The notes under the pieces were generated by a model. It ran no database searches. It worked only from the letters and a program-made list of their open reading frames with translations, and was not told where the DNA came from. From Siphonodentalium dalli (taxonomy: Eukaryota > Mollusca > Scaphopoda > Gadilida > Siphonodentaliidae): 64,000 nucleotides of DNA. A program made the translations under genes and the position numbers. Of the stretch, positions 11,926 through 22,892 are shown in pieces. The DNA lies in assembly GCA_032622095.1 (NCBI GenBank), contig CP136067.1, positions 174,254,556 to 174,318,555 on the forward strand. Reading direction: 5' to 3'. The number at the start of each line of letters is the position of its first letter. Position 1 is the first letter of the stretch.

Positions 11926-12303
11926 ATATCATTGGAACCGGTTCATTGACCACATTGTGATGGTTACAGTTATGCCATGTGCCAATGCATTCTCTTATAT
12001 ATGCGAGTCGACCATAGGTCGCCTCGCATATATAAGAGAATGCATTGGCCCAAAAAATTCTTTTTTTAACACTTTTTACCATTTTTTCTTACATTCTTAA
12101 CAATTTTTTAATTTTTTCTTACATTTTTAAAATGTTTTATAATATTTTTCTACATTCTTTGACAATTTTATCATTTTAAAAATTTTAATATGTGTTAAGC
12201 CAATGCATTCTCTTATATATGCAAGGCGATCTATGGTCGACTCGCATGTATAAGAGAATGCATTGGCACAGGGCCGTTCTGTTGGGTAAAGGGTTAAAGA
12301 ATA

Positions 12304-13575
12304 CACTGGGGGGAAACTGTTTCACAAGAATCGATTCTATCGCCTATCGGGTTCCGTCTCTATCGAATTAAGTCCCGTCTCTTTCGCGACTTGAAACAAA
12401 TGTTTTCAAAGTTTTGACCTCCATTTATACACTAAATGTTAAAACAGAACGTATTTTACAAAAACTATCGCTAGATTGAGTCTTTGTGCGTAATTATTGG
12501 TGATAATGATGCGAAGTCGGCTATTTTTTGCACACTTAGAAGCATAATGTGTTTGTGTGCATTTCCTTTGTAAATTAAGCAGCATTTTGATGCTCCTTTT
12601 ATCGGCCTTTTTACCTTTTAATTAGACTGAAATATGTCTTCTTGTATGATCGAACATCAGGACACGATTACAGCACAGCTCTCGATGGCTCCTCACAGTA
12701 AAAGACCCTCAAATTAATCCATCAAAAGAAGCAATGCAATGTTCCGATTCTAATGTGATTTTTATGTTCACGATCGGTTCTTTCGCCCCCCTATTTAATG
12801 CAATATTATATTCGACCAGATAGTTCATTTGTGTTTCTAGTTGCCATATTACCATATGTGGTTCAAACTATAGTCACAGCAACACCAATATGAGGTTTTC
12901 AGTAGTCCCAAAGCATCGGTCGATCATCTTTAATATCTTACCTATGATCGTTTGGGACCACTAAAACTCATCTATTGATTTACTATGGCTACATTTTAAA
13001 CCATATATGACCATGTATTGTCATTGGGCAACTATAGATGTACAATCAAATAATCTGATCGAATATGAATGTACAGTAAACAGGAACGAAAGAACCGATC
13101 GTGAACATAAACATCACAATAGAATCGGAACCTTTTGTTGCTTTTTGAGGCACTAATTTGAAGGACTTGTACGGCGAGGAACCATCGGGAGGTAGTGTGT
13201 TATAATTATCTAATGTTCAACCATAACATTTGACAAGTTTCAGTCCAATTTAAAGTTGACAAGGCCGATAATATGAGCATCAAAGTGCTGCTTAATTTGC
13301 ATGGGAAATGCACCCAAATGCACTAAGTCTCTAACTGTGCACAACATGCAGCCGATTTTGCATTACTGTCACCAATAAACACGTATAAAGACATAATCTG
13401 TCCATTGTTATTGGAGAATACATTCTGTTTTGACATTCAGTCTATAAACAACGGTCAAAACTTTGAAAATATGTTTTAGAAATCGCGAAAGAGTCGGAAC
13501 TTAATTCGATAGAGACGGAACTGGAAGGGCGATAGAATCGATTCTGGTGAAACAGTTGTCAGTTTCCCCCCAGTG
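12304..13575. mobile_element. 1.27 kb fold-back element, CACTGGGG ends, 5-bp target duplication
   Basis: Ends are CACTGGGGGGAAACTG and CAGTTTCCCCCCAGTG; inverted similarity runs through nearly the whole element (for example ATAGAATCGATTCT, GTTCACGATCGGTTCTTTCG and its complement, and TAGTCCCAAA with TTTGGGACCA at the centre). Flanks are GAATA on both sides (12299-12303 and 13576-13580). No protein is visible. The 5-bp duplication and CACTG start do not settle a superfamily. Confidence 0.8.
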
Positions 13576-13745
13576 GAATATAAGAATAAATTATTAAAAT
13601 TGTAAAAAAAATAAAAAAATTGTTAGGCCAATGCATTCTCTTATATATGCGAGGCGACCTATGGTCGACTCGCATATATAAGAGAATGCATTGGCACAGG
13701 CTATATGTGTTGATACAAAAATCGACCTGGCACTCAAAGGGTTAA

Positions 13746-14700
13746 ACACTCCCTTTCCTGTCACAACTAAATTAAAAGTTCTTTATTTGAAGAAGTCCAA
13801 TGGGTTGAATTTGTTGTTTGCGTGCGTTGTCAAGGACAGGCCACGATTTTCCTGGTAAAAATCAAACATGCTTGATTGCTACGATTTGCCTGCGGTCTAA
13901 TCGTGAACATGCGCAGTGGGTGCTCCATCTGTGATTTTTTTTTCCCGCCTATGATTTAAATCGCAGCCTCTGCAGTGGCACTTCGTCATGCGACTTCTGG
14001 TTTTGTACGATAGACCACCGCACACGATGCGATAAGATCGTACGATCTGGTTGTTTATTTTCTCATGAATGAAGTGGGTTATTATTAATGTGGTATAGCT
14101 ACAGGCTATAGGTCTATATGTGTATTTATATCGGATATTTAATAATAATTTCCAATAAATATTAATATTACAAGTGTTTGTAGTTCTATAGTATACCTGA
14201 TTTAATTCCCCACACAAATTCACAATCAAATCTTATATAGAAACCCATTTGCTAATGTCAACCTTGTTTTGTTTTTGTATTCAATTATGACTCCCATACT
14301 TTAGTTGTCTAGTGTCTATACTCGATATATGATGTGATTACTGTCACTGAGAGCAAACATGATTGATAATATATTCAGTTTTCAGTGAAAATTGACTAAA
14401 TTTATTAGTAAAATTTAAGCACAGGTCTACATTTCCAGATATCACAACATTGGAACCCACATGGACCTTAGTGTATGCATAAAGTACATGAATGCTATAT
14501 CTGAACTGCCATGATATTTGTGTTTGATTGGTATACAAAAAATATTAAATACTAATACGATCATAGAATTCTGATTAATCCAGCCTTGGATATAATAAGC
14601 AACACCTTTCAGAACCTTCATTTATCAGTGAAATTGCACAATTACATATTTTCATAACAGTTATAAAAAAATATATAAAAAATCGATTTAAATAAAAAAA
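13746..14700. other. No gene recognised
   Basis: Positions 13850-14060 carry AATCGT/GCACACGATGCGAT motifs like those at 9000-9260. The minus-strand 110-codon frame here has no domain. The remainder is AT-rich without clear structure. Confidence 0.4.
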
Positions 14701-15420
14701 ATCACCATGCAACCCTGCGATTAAGTCACCATACAGGACCCTTCGTGTCCGCTCCATAACTAGTTAACTTTTATGTACATCACATGATTTCAGTGAAACA
14801 AGCTGTGATGGTTAACCTAAGGGTCACAGTGTGTCGCGATATTTGTGCAGTTTGGTTTGTCAATGGTCACAGGGTGCTTTCAAACTTAGTCTTCATCTGC
14901 ACCAGTTGTATTTTCTTACACCCTTCGTATCCGCTCCATAACATCGTGATGCTTTATTGGGTTTTGTTGAAACATCCCATAGTTGTTCCTAATGAGTAGA
15001 CAGTGTGTCGCACAATTTTTTTTCCAATTTCCAAGGTCACAGAACAAGGTCGCGATCTCTCGATTAAGTCACCAGACACTACCCTTCGTGTCCACTTGAT
15101 CCATAACTTGTCCAAGTACATAACATATCACTACAGTTGCCAGTACTTTGGGATTTCAACGAAACAAGACTTGATGGTTAACCAAAGAGTGATGGTGTGT
15201 CGCGATATGTGTGCATTGTCAAATGTCACTGGGTGCTTTCAAACTTAGACTTCATCTGCACCAGTTGTGTTTTCTTACACCCTTTGTGTCCACTCCATAA
15301 CATCGCGATGCTTTATTGGGTTATGTTGAACCTTTTGTCATGGCTATACCTAATGAGGAGCTACATTGCACACAAGTTTTTTGTTTACATTGAAGGTCAA
15401 GGTCATTTCTCTTGATACTT
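14700..15420. repeat. Two tandem units of about 360 bases
   Basis: GCGATTAAGTCACCATACAG through CATCCCATAG (about 14718-14990) is repeated with changes at about 15060-15360. Shared landmarks are CTTCGTGTCC, GGTGTGTCGCGATAT and CAAACTTAG-x-CTTCATCTGC. Molluscan-style tandem-repeat element; no protein. Confidence 0.7.
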
Positions 15421-15828
15421 TTCAAATCTGATTAGTTTTTCATGGAAGTATGGGGGTATTATATTCAAAAAGACTAACTTCATGGAACACAACATTACAA
15501 ATTATTGGAGGTCAGGGTATAAATTCACTTACTTGTTCCAAATTCATTTGGGGGCATAGTCCCTTCCGAATGACATTTCTTGTTCTAACTTTGTTTGATT
15601 TTTGGTCTGAGAAATAAATGTGAAAAAGGCCTCCCACAAAAGCAGAGCTGAACTTGAGAGGCTCATGGGTGGCAATAGATTATTATGTTAAAATGATATG
15701 TTACATACATGTATATAAATTAGAGGAATATTTCGCAGATTTGTACCTTATTTTCATGATGATTAAAAGTTTGAGGCACACTCAGATACCAAGTTCACTA
15801 ATCTAAACCTGACAATGTTCCTTTGTAG

Positions 15829-15953
15829 ATCTATTACCATTTGGTGTTTCACAAGGTGACATGGCTATTGGACCTGGGGATGATACTGTCAGCCAAGAGA
15901 TATATTCTGACATTGGATTCCATGTCTCATGCCAGAAAGAAATCTACATCTAT
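15829..15953 (+). CDS. Exon 1 found: start of NIDO domain
   Basis: Preceded by the acceptor CCTTTGTAG and followed by the donor TAT/gtgagt. It enters after one base of a codon and leaves at phase 0, giving 41 full codons. The peptide opens with LLPFGVSQGD and an acidic DD a few residues later, then IGFHVSC and EIYIY, which is the usual opening of a NIDO (nidogen N-terminal) domain. The signal peptide must lie in an upstream exon that I could not find in the 15.8 kb before it. Confidence 0.85.
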
Positions 15954-16067
15954 GTGAGTTGTATGCAATAGCAATATGTATGGTACACAAACTTGTGCTG
16001 GGCGATATTTCGGTATACTGATTATAATCGGTAAGAATTTCATACCTTTTAATACCATCATTTTTTA

Positions 16068-16590
16068 TACGCCCGTTTGAAAAAAAACGGTTGTGTTATG
16101 TAAATGGGTTGTCCGTCCGTCCATCCGTCCATCCGCTTTTGGTTTCCGGATGATAACTTTAAATTTAATCTAGTGAACTGAACCAAATTTGGTATGTTAG
16201 TTTACCACACCAAAATACAGATCAAGTTCGAATATGGTTTTCGTCCGCATGATTTTGACTGAGTTATGCCCCTTTTTCGACTTAGATTTTACCTGATTTG
16301 CGGTTTCCGGATGATAACTTTAGATTGAATCAAGTGAACTGAACCAAATTTGGGATGTTAGTTTACTACACCAGAATACAGATCAAGTTTGAATATGGGT
16401 TTCGTCTGCATGATTTTGACTGAGTTAATATGCCACTTTTTCAACTTAGATTTTACCTGATATGCGGTTTCCATGCGGTTTCCAGATTATTCCAGTTTTA
16501 TTTTTGTTATTATTTCGTCTTAAGTCAAAGGTTAACTTAAACAAATGAATTAAATCTTGCCCCACTCTACTCCATAAACGGGCGTGCTCT
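16068..16590. mobile_element. ACGCCCGTTT-ended tandem-repeat element
   Basis: Starts ATACGCCCGTTTGAAAAAAA and ends CATAAACGGGCGTG, so the ends are inverted. Inside are CGTCCGTCCATCC motifs and about 170-base units with GGTTTCCGGATGATAACTTT, repeated roughly two and a half times. Lies in intron 1. Confidence 0.7.
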
Positions 16591-17404
16591 TGTTTATAAT
16601 TGGTAAACATTGGAAGACTGTACAGTTACAGGTCGACCTTTACGGAACCATTACCGGGTACATTGTGGTTTACCTTTAATGGAATTCGACGAAACTGCTT
16701 GGTTTCTTTACATTGTATTTCATTAAAAACATAACCACATACAGCAAGTAAGTGTAAGAAGACACGTGGGGGACGTTGTTGTAAATTTGGCTGGAGTAGC
16801 TCCTACAGTAAGTGCTTTGGTTTAGTAGAAGTTGTAGTAGGGCGCAAAGCGCCCAGGATGGTCGAAATGATCAAGAGATCTTCTCCTTCACCCTGCTTTG
16901 GTTTATTAGGTTGCCTGCAAATATATAGTATGTTGCGCGTGCATCGATAAACAACTTTAAATTGACTATTAGTAGACTTTGTAGTCTGTTAAACCCTTTC
17001 AGTGCTAAATCCGATTTTTGTATCAACCCATATTTCCTTGATCATTTTTCAAATGACCCAATGCACTCAAAAATGTGTCTATATACATGTACGTCGCAGT
17101 GCTACTCTGCAGTTGAAACTCAGCACGCCAACTTGACTTTCAAGTTCCAATGTCATGACGTTACACCGAGAAATTATTACTGCATGGAAAAGACTAACTG
17201 TCGTTGTGTTGATTTCTTGAAAATGCTGTCGGTAACGACTTTTTAATTTATTGTGTATTCTATTGTTGGTAGCTATATATAAGATTCATGGGTATCTGGT
17301 GGCAAATTTCTAAGATATTGAGTATTATCATGATGATTATGAATAATTGCTGGAATTTGGAATCCTGCACCCATGATAATGACCTTATACTTACCAGAAA
17401 ATGA

Positions 17405-17535
17405 GGCCCAAGCTTAATGAGGTCCCCAGACGGTGAATTTGGTGATGTTAGCCCACAGTTTGGTATAGCATCACTAAATTCACCCTCTGGGGAGCTCATT
17501 CTGCAAATGACAGACACACAATTTGCAGGGTTGAA
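17405..17535. repeat. GAATGAGG fold-back family, partial copy
   Basis: AATGAGGTCCCCAGACGGTG and CACCCTCTGGGGAGCTCATT form a hairpin, followed by the family end CTGCAAATGACAGACACAC. Confidence 0.75.
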
Positions 17536-17631
17536 ACTTGAATACTCATTGGCGAGTATAAGTTCATTTCCCATCAAAGAATATAAATTCTTCTGCCCTA
17601 TCTTTTCGTCATCTAATTTATCTTGAATACG

Positions 17632-17717
17632 TATACCCCTCTAAATGAATAATAGGCCATTCCTATGTATAATTTTATAACTGATGGGAGAATCCATTTA
17701 GTATAAAAATGGGTTAA
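17632..17717. mobile_element. TTAA family (CTATACTAAAT type), 3' fragment
   Basis: AATGAATAATAGGCCATTCC, GTATAATTTTATAAC, GGGAGAATCCATTTAGTATA and a final GGGTTAA match one end of the family seen at 60626 and 44931. Confidence 0.55.
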
Positions 17718-17727
17718 TATATGCCTC

Positions 17728-18127
17728 TTAACCCTTTACCCAACAAACCGGCCAAAACCGGCCAAATAAAGCTTCAACAGCCTAAAATAACTTCGGTCTG
17801 TCTCAATAGAACCATACACATATGGATATCATTGGAACCGGCTCCTTGACCACATTGTGATAGTTACAGTTATGCCCTGTGCCAATGCATTCTCTTATAT
17901 ATGCGAGTCGACCATAGGTCGCCTCGCATATATAAGAGAATGCATTGGCCTAAAAAAAAACTTTTTCTAACACTTTTTACCATTTTTTCTTACATTCTTT
18001 AACAATTTTATAATTTTTAATGTGTTAAGCCAATGCATTCTCATATATATGCGAGGCGACCTATGGTCGACTCGCATATATAAGAGAATGCATTGGCACA
18101 GGGCCCTTCTGTTGGGTAAAGGGTTAA
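17728..18127. mobile_element. TTAA element (ACCCAACA type), complete
   Basis: TTAA on both sides, inverted ends CCCTTTACCCAACA and TGTTGGGTAAAGGG, two palindromic cores at 17880-17948 and about 18031-18097. About 400 bases, non-coding. TTAA duplications and CCCTTT ends suggest piggyBac-type mobilisation. Confidence 0.85.
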
Positions 18128-18221
18128 TAGGCTCTTATAGTTCATATTTGCTAATATAAAGATAACATTCATCAATTTAAAGTTCCATAACTTGTTTTCT
18201 AATATTATTCCTGGAGCCCCA

Positions 18222-18242
18222 CCCCCCCCCCCCCCCCCCCCC
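18222..18242. repeat. Poly-C run (21) upstream of exon 2
   Basis: Twenty-one C between two copies of CTGGAGCCCC, 103 bases before the acceptor of exon 2. Confidence 0.95.
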
Positions 18243-18344
18243 TGGAGCCCCTGTGGAAATTGCCCATGAAAGTATTTTTGTTTTGTTTAGTTTTTTGGTT
18301 GTTGAATGGTCTGTGTAGTCTGAATTTATTATCTTTCTTTTCAG

Positions 18345-18665
18345 GTGTCGGTTGATGGTTATATAACATTTGACAAACAATATGTATCCCCAAAACCGCC
18401 ATCAACTGTGCCAATCAAGAAGAACAAGTCGTTAAAGGTCATTGGTCCTCTGTGGGCAGATGGACAGGCAAAGCAACCAGATAGTAATGTGTGGTACCAT
18501 CTATATGAGAAATATACTCCCTCCGGAACACTCAACAACAACACTGATGCCATTCTTGAGGAAGTTAGGATTGTCATGGAAAATTTCACAAATGTTATCA
18601 TTGATCCAGTGGCAGCTCTGATCGTTACATGGGAGAATGTAACACCGCATTACTCTCGCAGTGAG
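18345..18665 (+). CDS. Exon 2: NIDO domain core
   Basis: Acceptor TCTTTTCAG and donor GAG/gttagt; 107 codons, phase 0 to phase 0. It continues EIYIY with VSVDGYITFD (the NIDO 'NG-x-isF' strand), then GPLWADGQ (the conserved W-A-D motif) and IVTWENV (the 'vTW-x-x-V' strand). An alternative donor five bases earlier (gtgagg) would break the frame with exon 3, so 18665 is chosen. Sequons NNT, NFT and NVT are present. Confidence 0.93.
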
Positions 18666-18907
18666 GTTAGTTCTAAACTGACATGACTCATTCAAAACAT
18701 AAACTAATATGTACATATAATTTTGTAGCATGGGTTATATACATGTATGTTGTTATATACATGAAATACCAGTTTCTAGACCTCATCAATATACTCGGGA
18801 AAAAAACCCCAGCAATTTTCCTGCTGTTTTAAATTTTTTTTGCACAGATGTGATATAAACGGTCTTTATTCATACCATATGGAATAGACATAACAAGGAA
18901 TGATCTT

Positions 18908-19135
18908 TATTAAGCCTGTGACTAGTGTGTCTATCATTTGCAGAATGAGGTTCTCGGAGGGTGAATTTAGCACAGCAGACTAGCATCACCAAATTCACCC
19001 TCTGGACCTCATTCTGCTTAGGCCTCATCTTCTGGGGAGTATCTATAGTCTAAAGTTAACATTGTTTTACTGTAGCTGCTTTTCCCCTTCTGATCAGTTT
19101 CTATATCCCCTAATTCGCAGAAGATAACATCCATA
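18908..19135. repeat. GAATGAGG fold-back family, partial copy
   Basis: GTGTGTCTATCATTTGCAGAATGAGG and CACCCTCTGGACCTCATTC form the hairpin; the following CTTCTGGGGAGTATCTATAG is the internal part also seen at 39980 and 58120. Confidence 0.65.
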
Positions 19136-19270
19136 ATCCAAAATATTATGTTTGTTAACAAAGCACTCTAACAGTTTTGTTTACATAACAATGGTTTCAA
19201 TGAAAAAAATTTCGTTATTGGAATATAATTAAATGAATCTATTTCTCCATGTTCTTGTTTCTCTTCACAG

Positions 19271-19481
19271 AATAACACCTTCCAATTGCTTTTGGTAACG
19301 GATGGAGTTGCTACGTATGCAGTATTTTTATACAAACATAATGGCCTGAACTGGGAGGCACATGCTAATGGTCGCATCGAGGCAGCTATGTATCTACAAC
19401 TCGACCTAGACCAGTATATCCTCAACCATTACTCTTACACTGATAACATGTATGAGCTGGACAAACTACAAGGAAATGGGG
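19271..19481 (+). CDS. Exon 3: end of NIDO domain
   Basis: Acceptor CTCTTCACAG and donor GGG/gtaagg; 70 codons plus one base, so the intron that follows is phase 1. NTFQLLLVTDG and YAVFLY match the last strands of NIDO (N-x-FQ-vLvTDG-x-x-x-yaiF-Y). The following residues, with YELDKLQGNGG, lead out of the domain. Confidence 0.93.
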
Positions 19482-19498
19482 GTAAGGAATAACTTTAT

Positions 19499-20503
19499 TT
19501 AACCCTTTCATCATTAAAGACACTGTGCCAATCCATTCTCTTATATGTATGGGTCGACCATAGGTCACCTCGCATATATAAGAAAATGCATTGACCTAAC
19601 AATTTTTTAATCAATTTTTCTCACATTCTTTAACAATTTTATAATTTTGTATAATTTGTTCTTCAACATTCTTTAACAATTTTTAACAATTTTATCATTT
19701 TTTCTTACATTCTATAAAAAAAAAATTATCATTTTTTTCTTATATTCTTCAGTATTCTTTAACAGTTTTATTATTTTTTATCATTTTTTCTTACATTCTT
19801 TAATCATTTTTATTATTTTTTCTTACATTCTTTAACAATTTGATAATTTTTTTTATCATTTTTTCTTACATTCTTCAGCATTCTTTAACAATTTTTTACA
19901 ATTTTTATCATTTTTTCTTACATTCTTTAACATTTTTTTTATCATTTTTTCTTATATTCTTCAGTATTCTTTAACAGTTTTATTATTTTTTATCATTTTT
20001 TCTTACATTCTTTAATCATTTTTATCATTTTTTCTTACATCCTTTAACAATTTTTGATTATTTTTTTATCATTATTTCTTACATTCTTCAGCATTCTTTA
20101 ATAATTTTTTATATATTTTTTTTCATTTTTTCTTACATTCTATAACATTTTTTTTTATCATTTTTTTCTTATATTCTTCAGTATTCTTTAACAGTTTTAT
20201 TATTTTTTATCATTTTTTCTTACATTCTTTAATCATTTTTATTATTTTTTCTTACATCCTTTAACAATTTTTGATTATTTTTTATCATTATTTCTTACAT
20301 TCTTCAGCATTCTTTAACAATTTTTTATAATTTTTTTTCATTTTCTTACATTCTATAATAATTACAAAAAAATAAAAAAATTGTTAGGACAATGCATTCT
20401 CTTATATATGTGAGGCAACCTATGGTCGACTCGCATATATAAGAGAATGCATTGGCACAGGGTTTTCGCAAAAATTCAGGAAGCTCCAGTCACGAAGGGT
20501 TAT
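19499..20503. mobile_element. TTAA element expanded by AT-rich tandem repeats
   Basis: Starts TTAACCCTTTCATCATTAAA with a palindromic core at about 19528-19592; ends with a second core (about 20389-20457) and CAGTCACGAAGGGTTAT. Between the cores lies about 740 bases of TTTTTTCTTACATTCTTTAA repeats with a higher-order period near 215 bases. Confidence 0.7.
19600..20350. repeat. AT-rich tandem array, higher-order period about 215
   Basis: The string TATTCTTCAGTATTCTTTAA recurs near 19741, 19955 and 20170, each followed by the same run of TTTTTTCTTACATTC subunits. One of the least complex stretches in the window. Confidence 0.8.
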
Positions 20504-20767
20504 TTATACATGTACACACCTGCTCAGGGCTCGAAATGTCCTGTAATTCAATTCGAAATGGCCTCATTGATTTGATCCTATTTGAAACCTTTGATCGGGA
20601 TTCAGGTTTTATCCAACTAAGCGCAGATGTACATTGCATACATAAAACGGCAGTTTTTAAAAGATCCGAAAACTTTGCTTTCATTTTTTTCAAGTCCTGA
20701 ATTTTTTGCAGGACATTCAAGACAATCCGAGTCATTACACCTTACCTTACTGTTACTTATTTTGCAG

Positions 20768-21015
20768 CTGCAGGTACCTGTGGTGTGTGGGTATATCGCA
20801 TAGATAGTTGCCCATCATCAACCATCAACCATGGCCTGCAGTGTTTAAAATGGAACACATTGGTTGCACCATTCGAGACAGCTGCTGTGTTTGATATAGC
20901 ATCGCAAACTGTGGAGTGCCCATGCTACAAACAACCAGTTCTCATAGATCGCAGATTTTATCTAGGAGAGGACGGCTGTTATTATAATGTGTTTGCCAAT
21001 GCGAAAGGTGGAAGG
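20768..21015 (+). CDS. Exon 4: linker and first half of AMOP domain
   Basis: Acceptor TTTTGCAG and donor AGG/gtgagt; one split codon then 82 codons, leaving at phase 0. The peptide contains CGVWVYRIDSC, QCLKWN, a VECPC pair and DGCYYNVFANAKGGR. The CPC and CYYN motifs are AMOP signatures seen in MUC4, SUSD2 and isthmin. A second possible acceptor six bases downstream (CTGCAG) would remove two residues without changing frame. Confidence 0.92.
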
Positions 21016-21523
21016 GTGAGTACAAACAAGTTCAAATGACATAGTTGAAATAGGACAAGGTCGAAATGATTCCAAAAGTTAAACCATGGAGTTGCTAGAG
21101 CTTCCTCTCCAAGATAACCGTCGACGAGTAGTTTCTTTAGGAAATATTTGGATAAGTTCTACAAATGACCATACATTATTTATCAAAGATAAAACAATAT
21201 CATTTTGCTCAAAGTGGTTGGCACTTTTTTTTGGCAAAAAATTGCTGCGAATCCCCGACATTCATTTTTCAGCGCGATTCGAGGCGACGATCTGTGATTA
21301 GGGGCGAAACATGCCGCAATGCACAGTAGTTATGTGTGTTGAATTCACCATGATTTTAAATATGCCGACCACTGTGTTGACCGAAATGAGGTTTTTCATC
21401 GTTCGTTGAACTTATTTTCTGAACATTTCCCACCAATGAATAAGAATCCCTCGGCACTTGCATTGTATGTTTGTGTCTGCTCATTTTTTCTGAACACCCC
21501 ATCCAAATGTATAATATTCCAAT

Positions 21524-21914
21524 TTATTACATGATCCTATCCTTATTCCATTCGATAAACCCATTCTATAAATTGTGATATTAAATGTTCATTTAATAAC
21601 AGGAAATAGTGCCAGGTGACCTTTGACTTCCAGTTTGTTGTCTGTTTACATTCCGTACGCTACGTCTCAAAATACTATGGCTTCCAATATTTTTCCAACA
21701 AACTATAATGAATGAGGAGTTTGAAAAGTTATGTCATTAAATATACGCCTTTAATATGCCAAAGAGTCTTTATTTATCTGGGACTATTTCTTTACGCGGG
21801 CAAACAACGCATAATTACATCAAACGACATCGCATGCCTTATAAAAGCCATTAGTTTCGCGTCCCATTTGTTAATTTAAGTATGTTTTGTCGAGGTTTTG
21901 GATCATGTAATAAA
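21524..21914. mobile_element. TTACATGATCC-ended element, copy 1
   Basis: Inverted ends TTATTACATGATCC and GGATCATGTAATAA, about 390 bases. An inverted copy is at 23801-24195. Non-coding. Confidence 0.7.
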
Positions 21915-22026
21915 TAGAATCTACAACTCGTCCCCAGTTTATATCGGAATTTACAAAACTCATCCAGTAATTTACTGGACTCGTTTTGTAAATTCCGATA
22001 TAAACTGGGGACGAGTTGTAGATCTT
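21915..22026. repeat. Near-perfect 50-bp-arm hairpin
   Basis: CTACAACTCGTCCCCAGTTT through CCAGTAATTTACTGG to its reverse complement ending GGGGACGAGTTGTAG. Arms about 49 bases with almost no loop. Confidence 0.85.
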
Positions 22027-22242
22027 CTATATATACTTTTTAACTACTAATATAGAAAGGCTTAAAGGAACTCAATAATCGTCATGCCTTAAATACATGA
22101 AACACTAATATTTAGACTTGATATATGCTCTGAAAAGACCTACCAAATCATAATAATGTATCAGCTAATTTCAACTTTCTGCACAAAGAAAGTGATAACA
22201 ATGTTTCTAATTTTACCATATCAGGAAATGCTCTTTAGCACT

Positions 22243-22762
22243 TTCTATACTAAATACTCATTGATGAGTAGTTACCTTAATAGGAAATGTTCAGATAATA
22301 AGTTCAACCAACGACCATTGGTTTGTTGAATCTATTATCTGAACATTTCCCTCTAATGAATATGAATCGTTCTGTACTTGTATCATCTTTTCGTTTGGCT
22401 GTCATCTGCAAGCCTTAAAATAGTTTGTCTGTCATTTGCAGAATGAGGTCCCCAGAGGGTGAATTTAGTGATGCTACCCCACATAGTGGGCTAGCATCAC
22501 CAAATTCACCCTCTGGGAACCTCATTCTGCTGAGGTGTAAGCAGAATGAGGTCCCCAGAGGGTGAATTTGGTGATGCTAGCCCGCTATGCGGGGTAGCAT
22601 CACTAAATTCACCCTCTGGGGACCTCATTCTGCAAATGACAGACAAACTATTTTAAGGCTTGGTCGTCTGGCTGTCATTTATCCTTTATAACATCAATCC
22701 AAATGAACAATGGACCATTCCGATGTACACTTTTTTAACTTTGTGGGAGAATTCATTTAATA
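22243..22762. mobile_element. TTAA family (CTATACTAAAT type) interrupted by a GAATGAGG fold-back
   Basis: CTTTCTATACTAAATACTCA and GGGAGAATTCATTTAATATA are the two ends. The middle is interrupted at 22409-22662. Confidence 0.6.
22409..22662. repeat. GAATGAGG fold-back family, full double-hairpin copy
   Basis: Ends CAAGCCTTAAAATAGTTTGT and ACAAACTATTTTAAGGCTTG. Inside are two consecutive hairpins built from GAATGAGGTCCCCAGAGGGT and its complement, so the whole element is a palindrome of palindromes. Confidence 0.85.
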
Positions 22763-22892
22763 TAGACAGCGTTAATATTCATACTGTAGAAAAATAGTGA
22801 TCCTAGTCGTTATCTTGCACTCTAGCAACAACTTATATGACTTGATTTTTTCTGAGACAAAAGAGGACTTATTTAACCCTTTATATGCAACT

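Larger units (their letters stand above)
9601..12297. mobile_element. TTAA element (ACCCAACA type), interrupted copy
   Basis: The left part TTAACAAACCGGCC through ATATGGATA and the right part ATATCATTGGAACC through TGTTGGGTAAAGGGTTAA together match the uninterrupted copy at 17728-18127. The break is exactly where the GGCC-ended element is inserted. The left end lacks the usual CCCTTTACCC. Two copies of the palindromic core lie at 11981-12049 and about 12201-12267. Confidence 0.8.
9542..13745. mobile_element. Outer TTAA element enlarged by nested insertions
   Basis: Bounded by TTAA and the inverted ends CCCTTTGAGTGCCAG and CTGGCACTCAAAGGG. An unfilled relative of the same family lies at 56563-56976 and is only 414 bases long. 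The extra length here comes from a second TTAA element (9601-12297), a GGCC-ended element inside that (9690-11925), a tandem-repeat element inside that (about 10371-11240), and a fold-back element (12304-13575). Confidence 0.8.

Noticed and set aside
14700-15420. Open frames in the 360-bp tandem units
   Set aside because: Frames differ between units and are broken; no conserved peptide.
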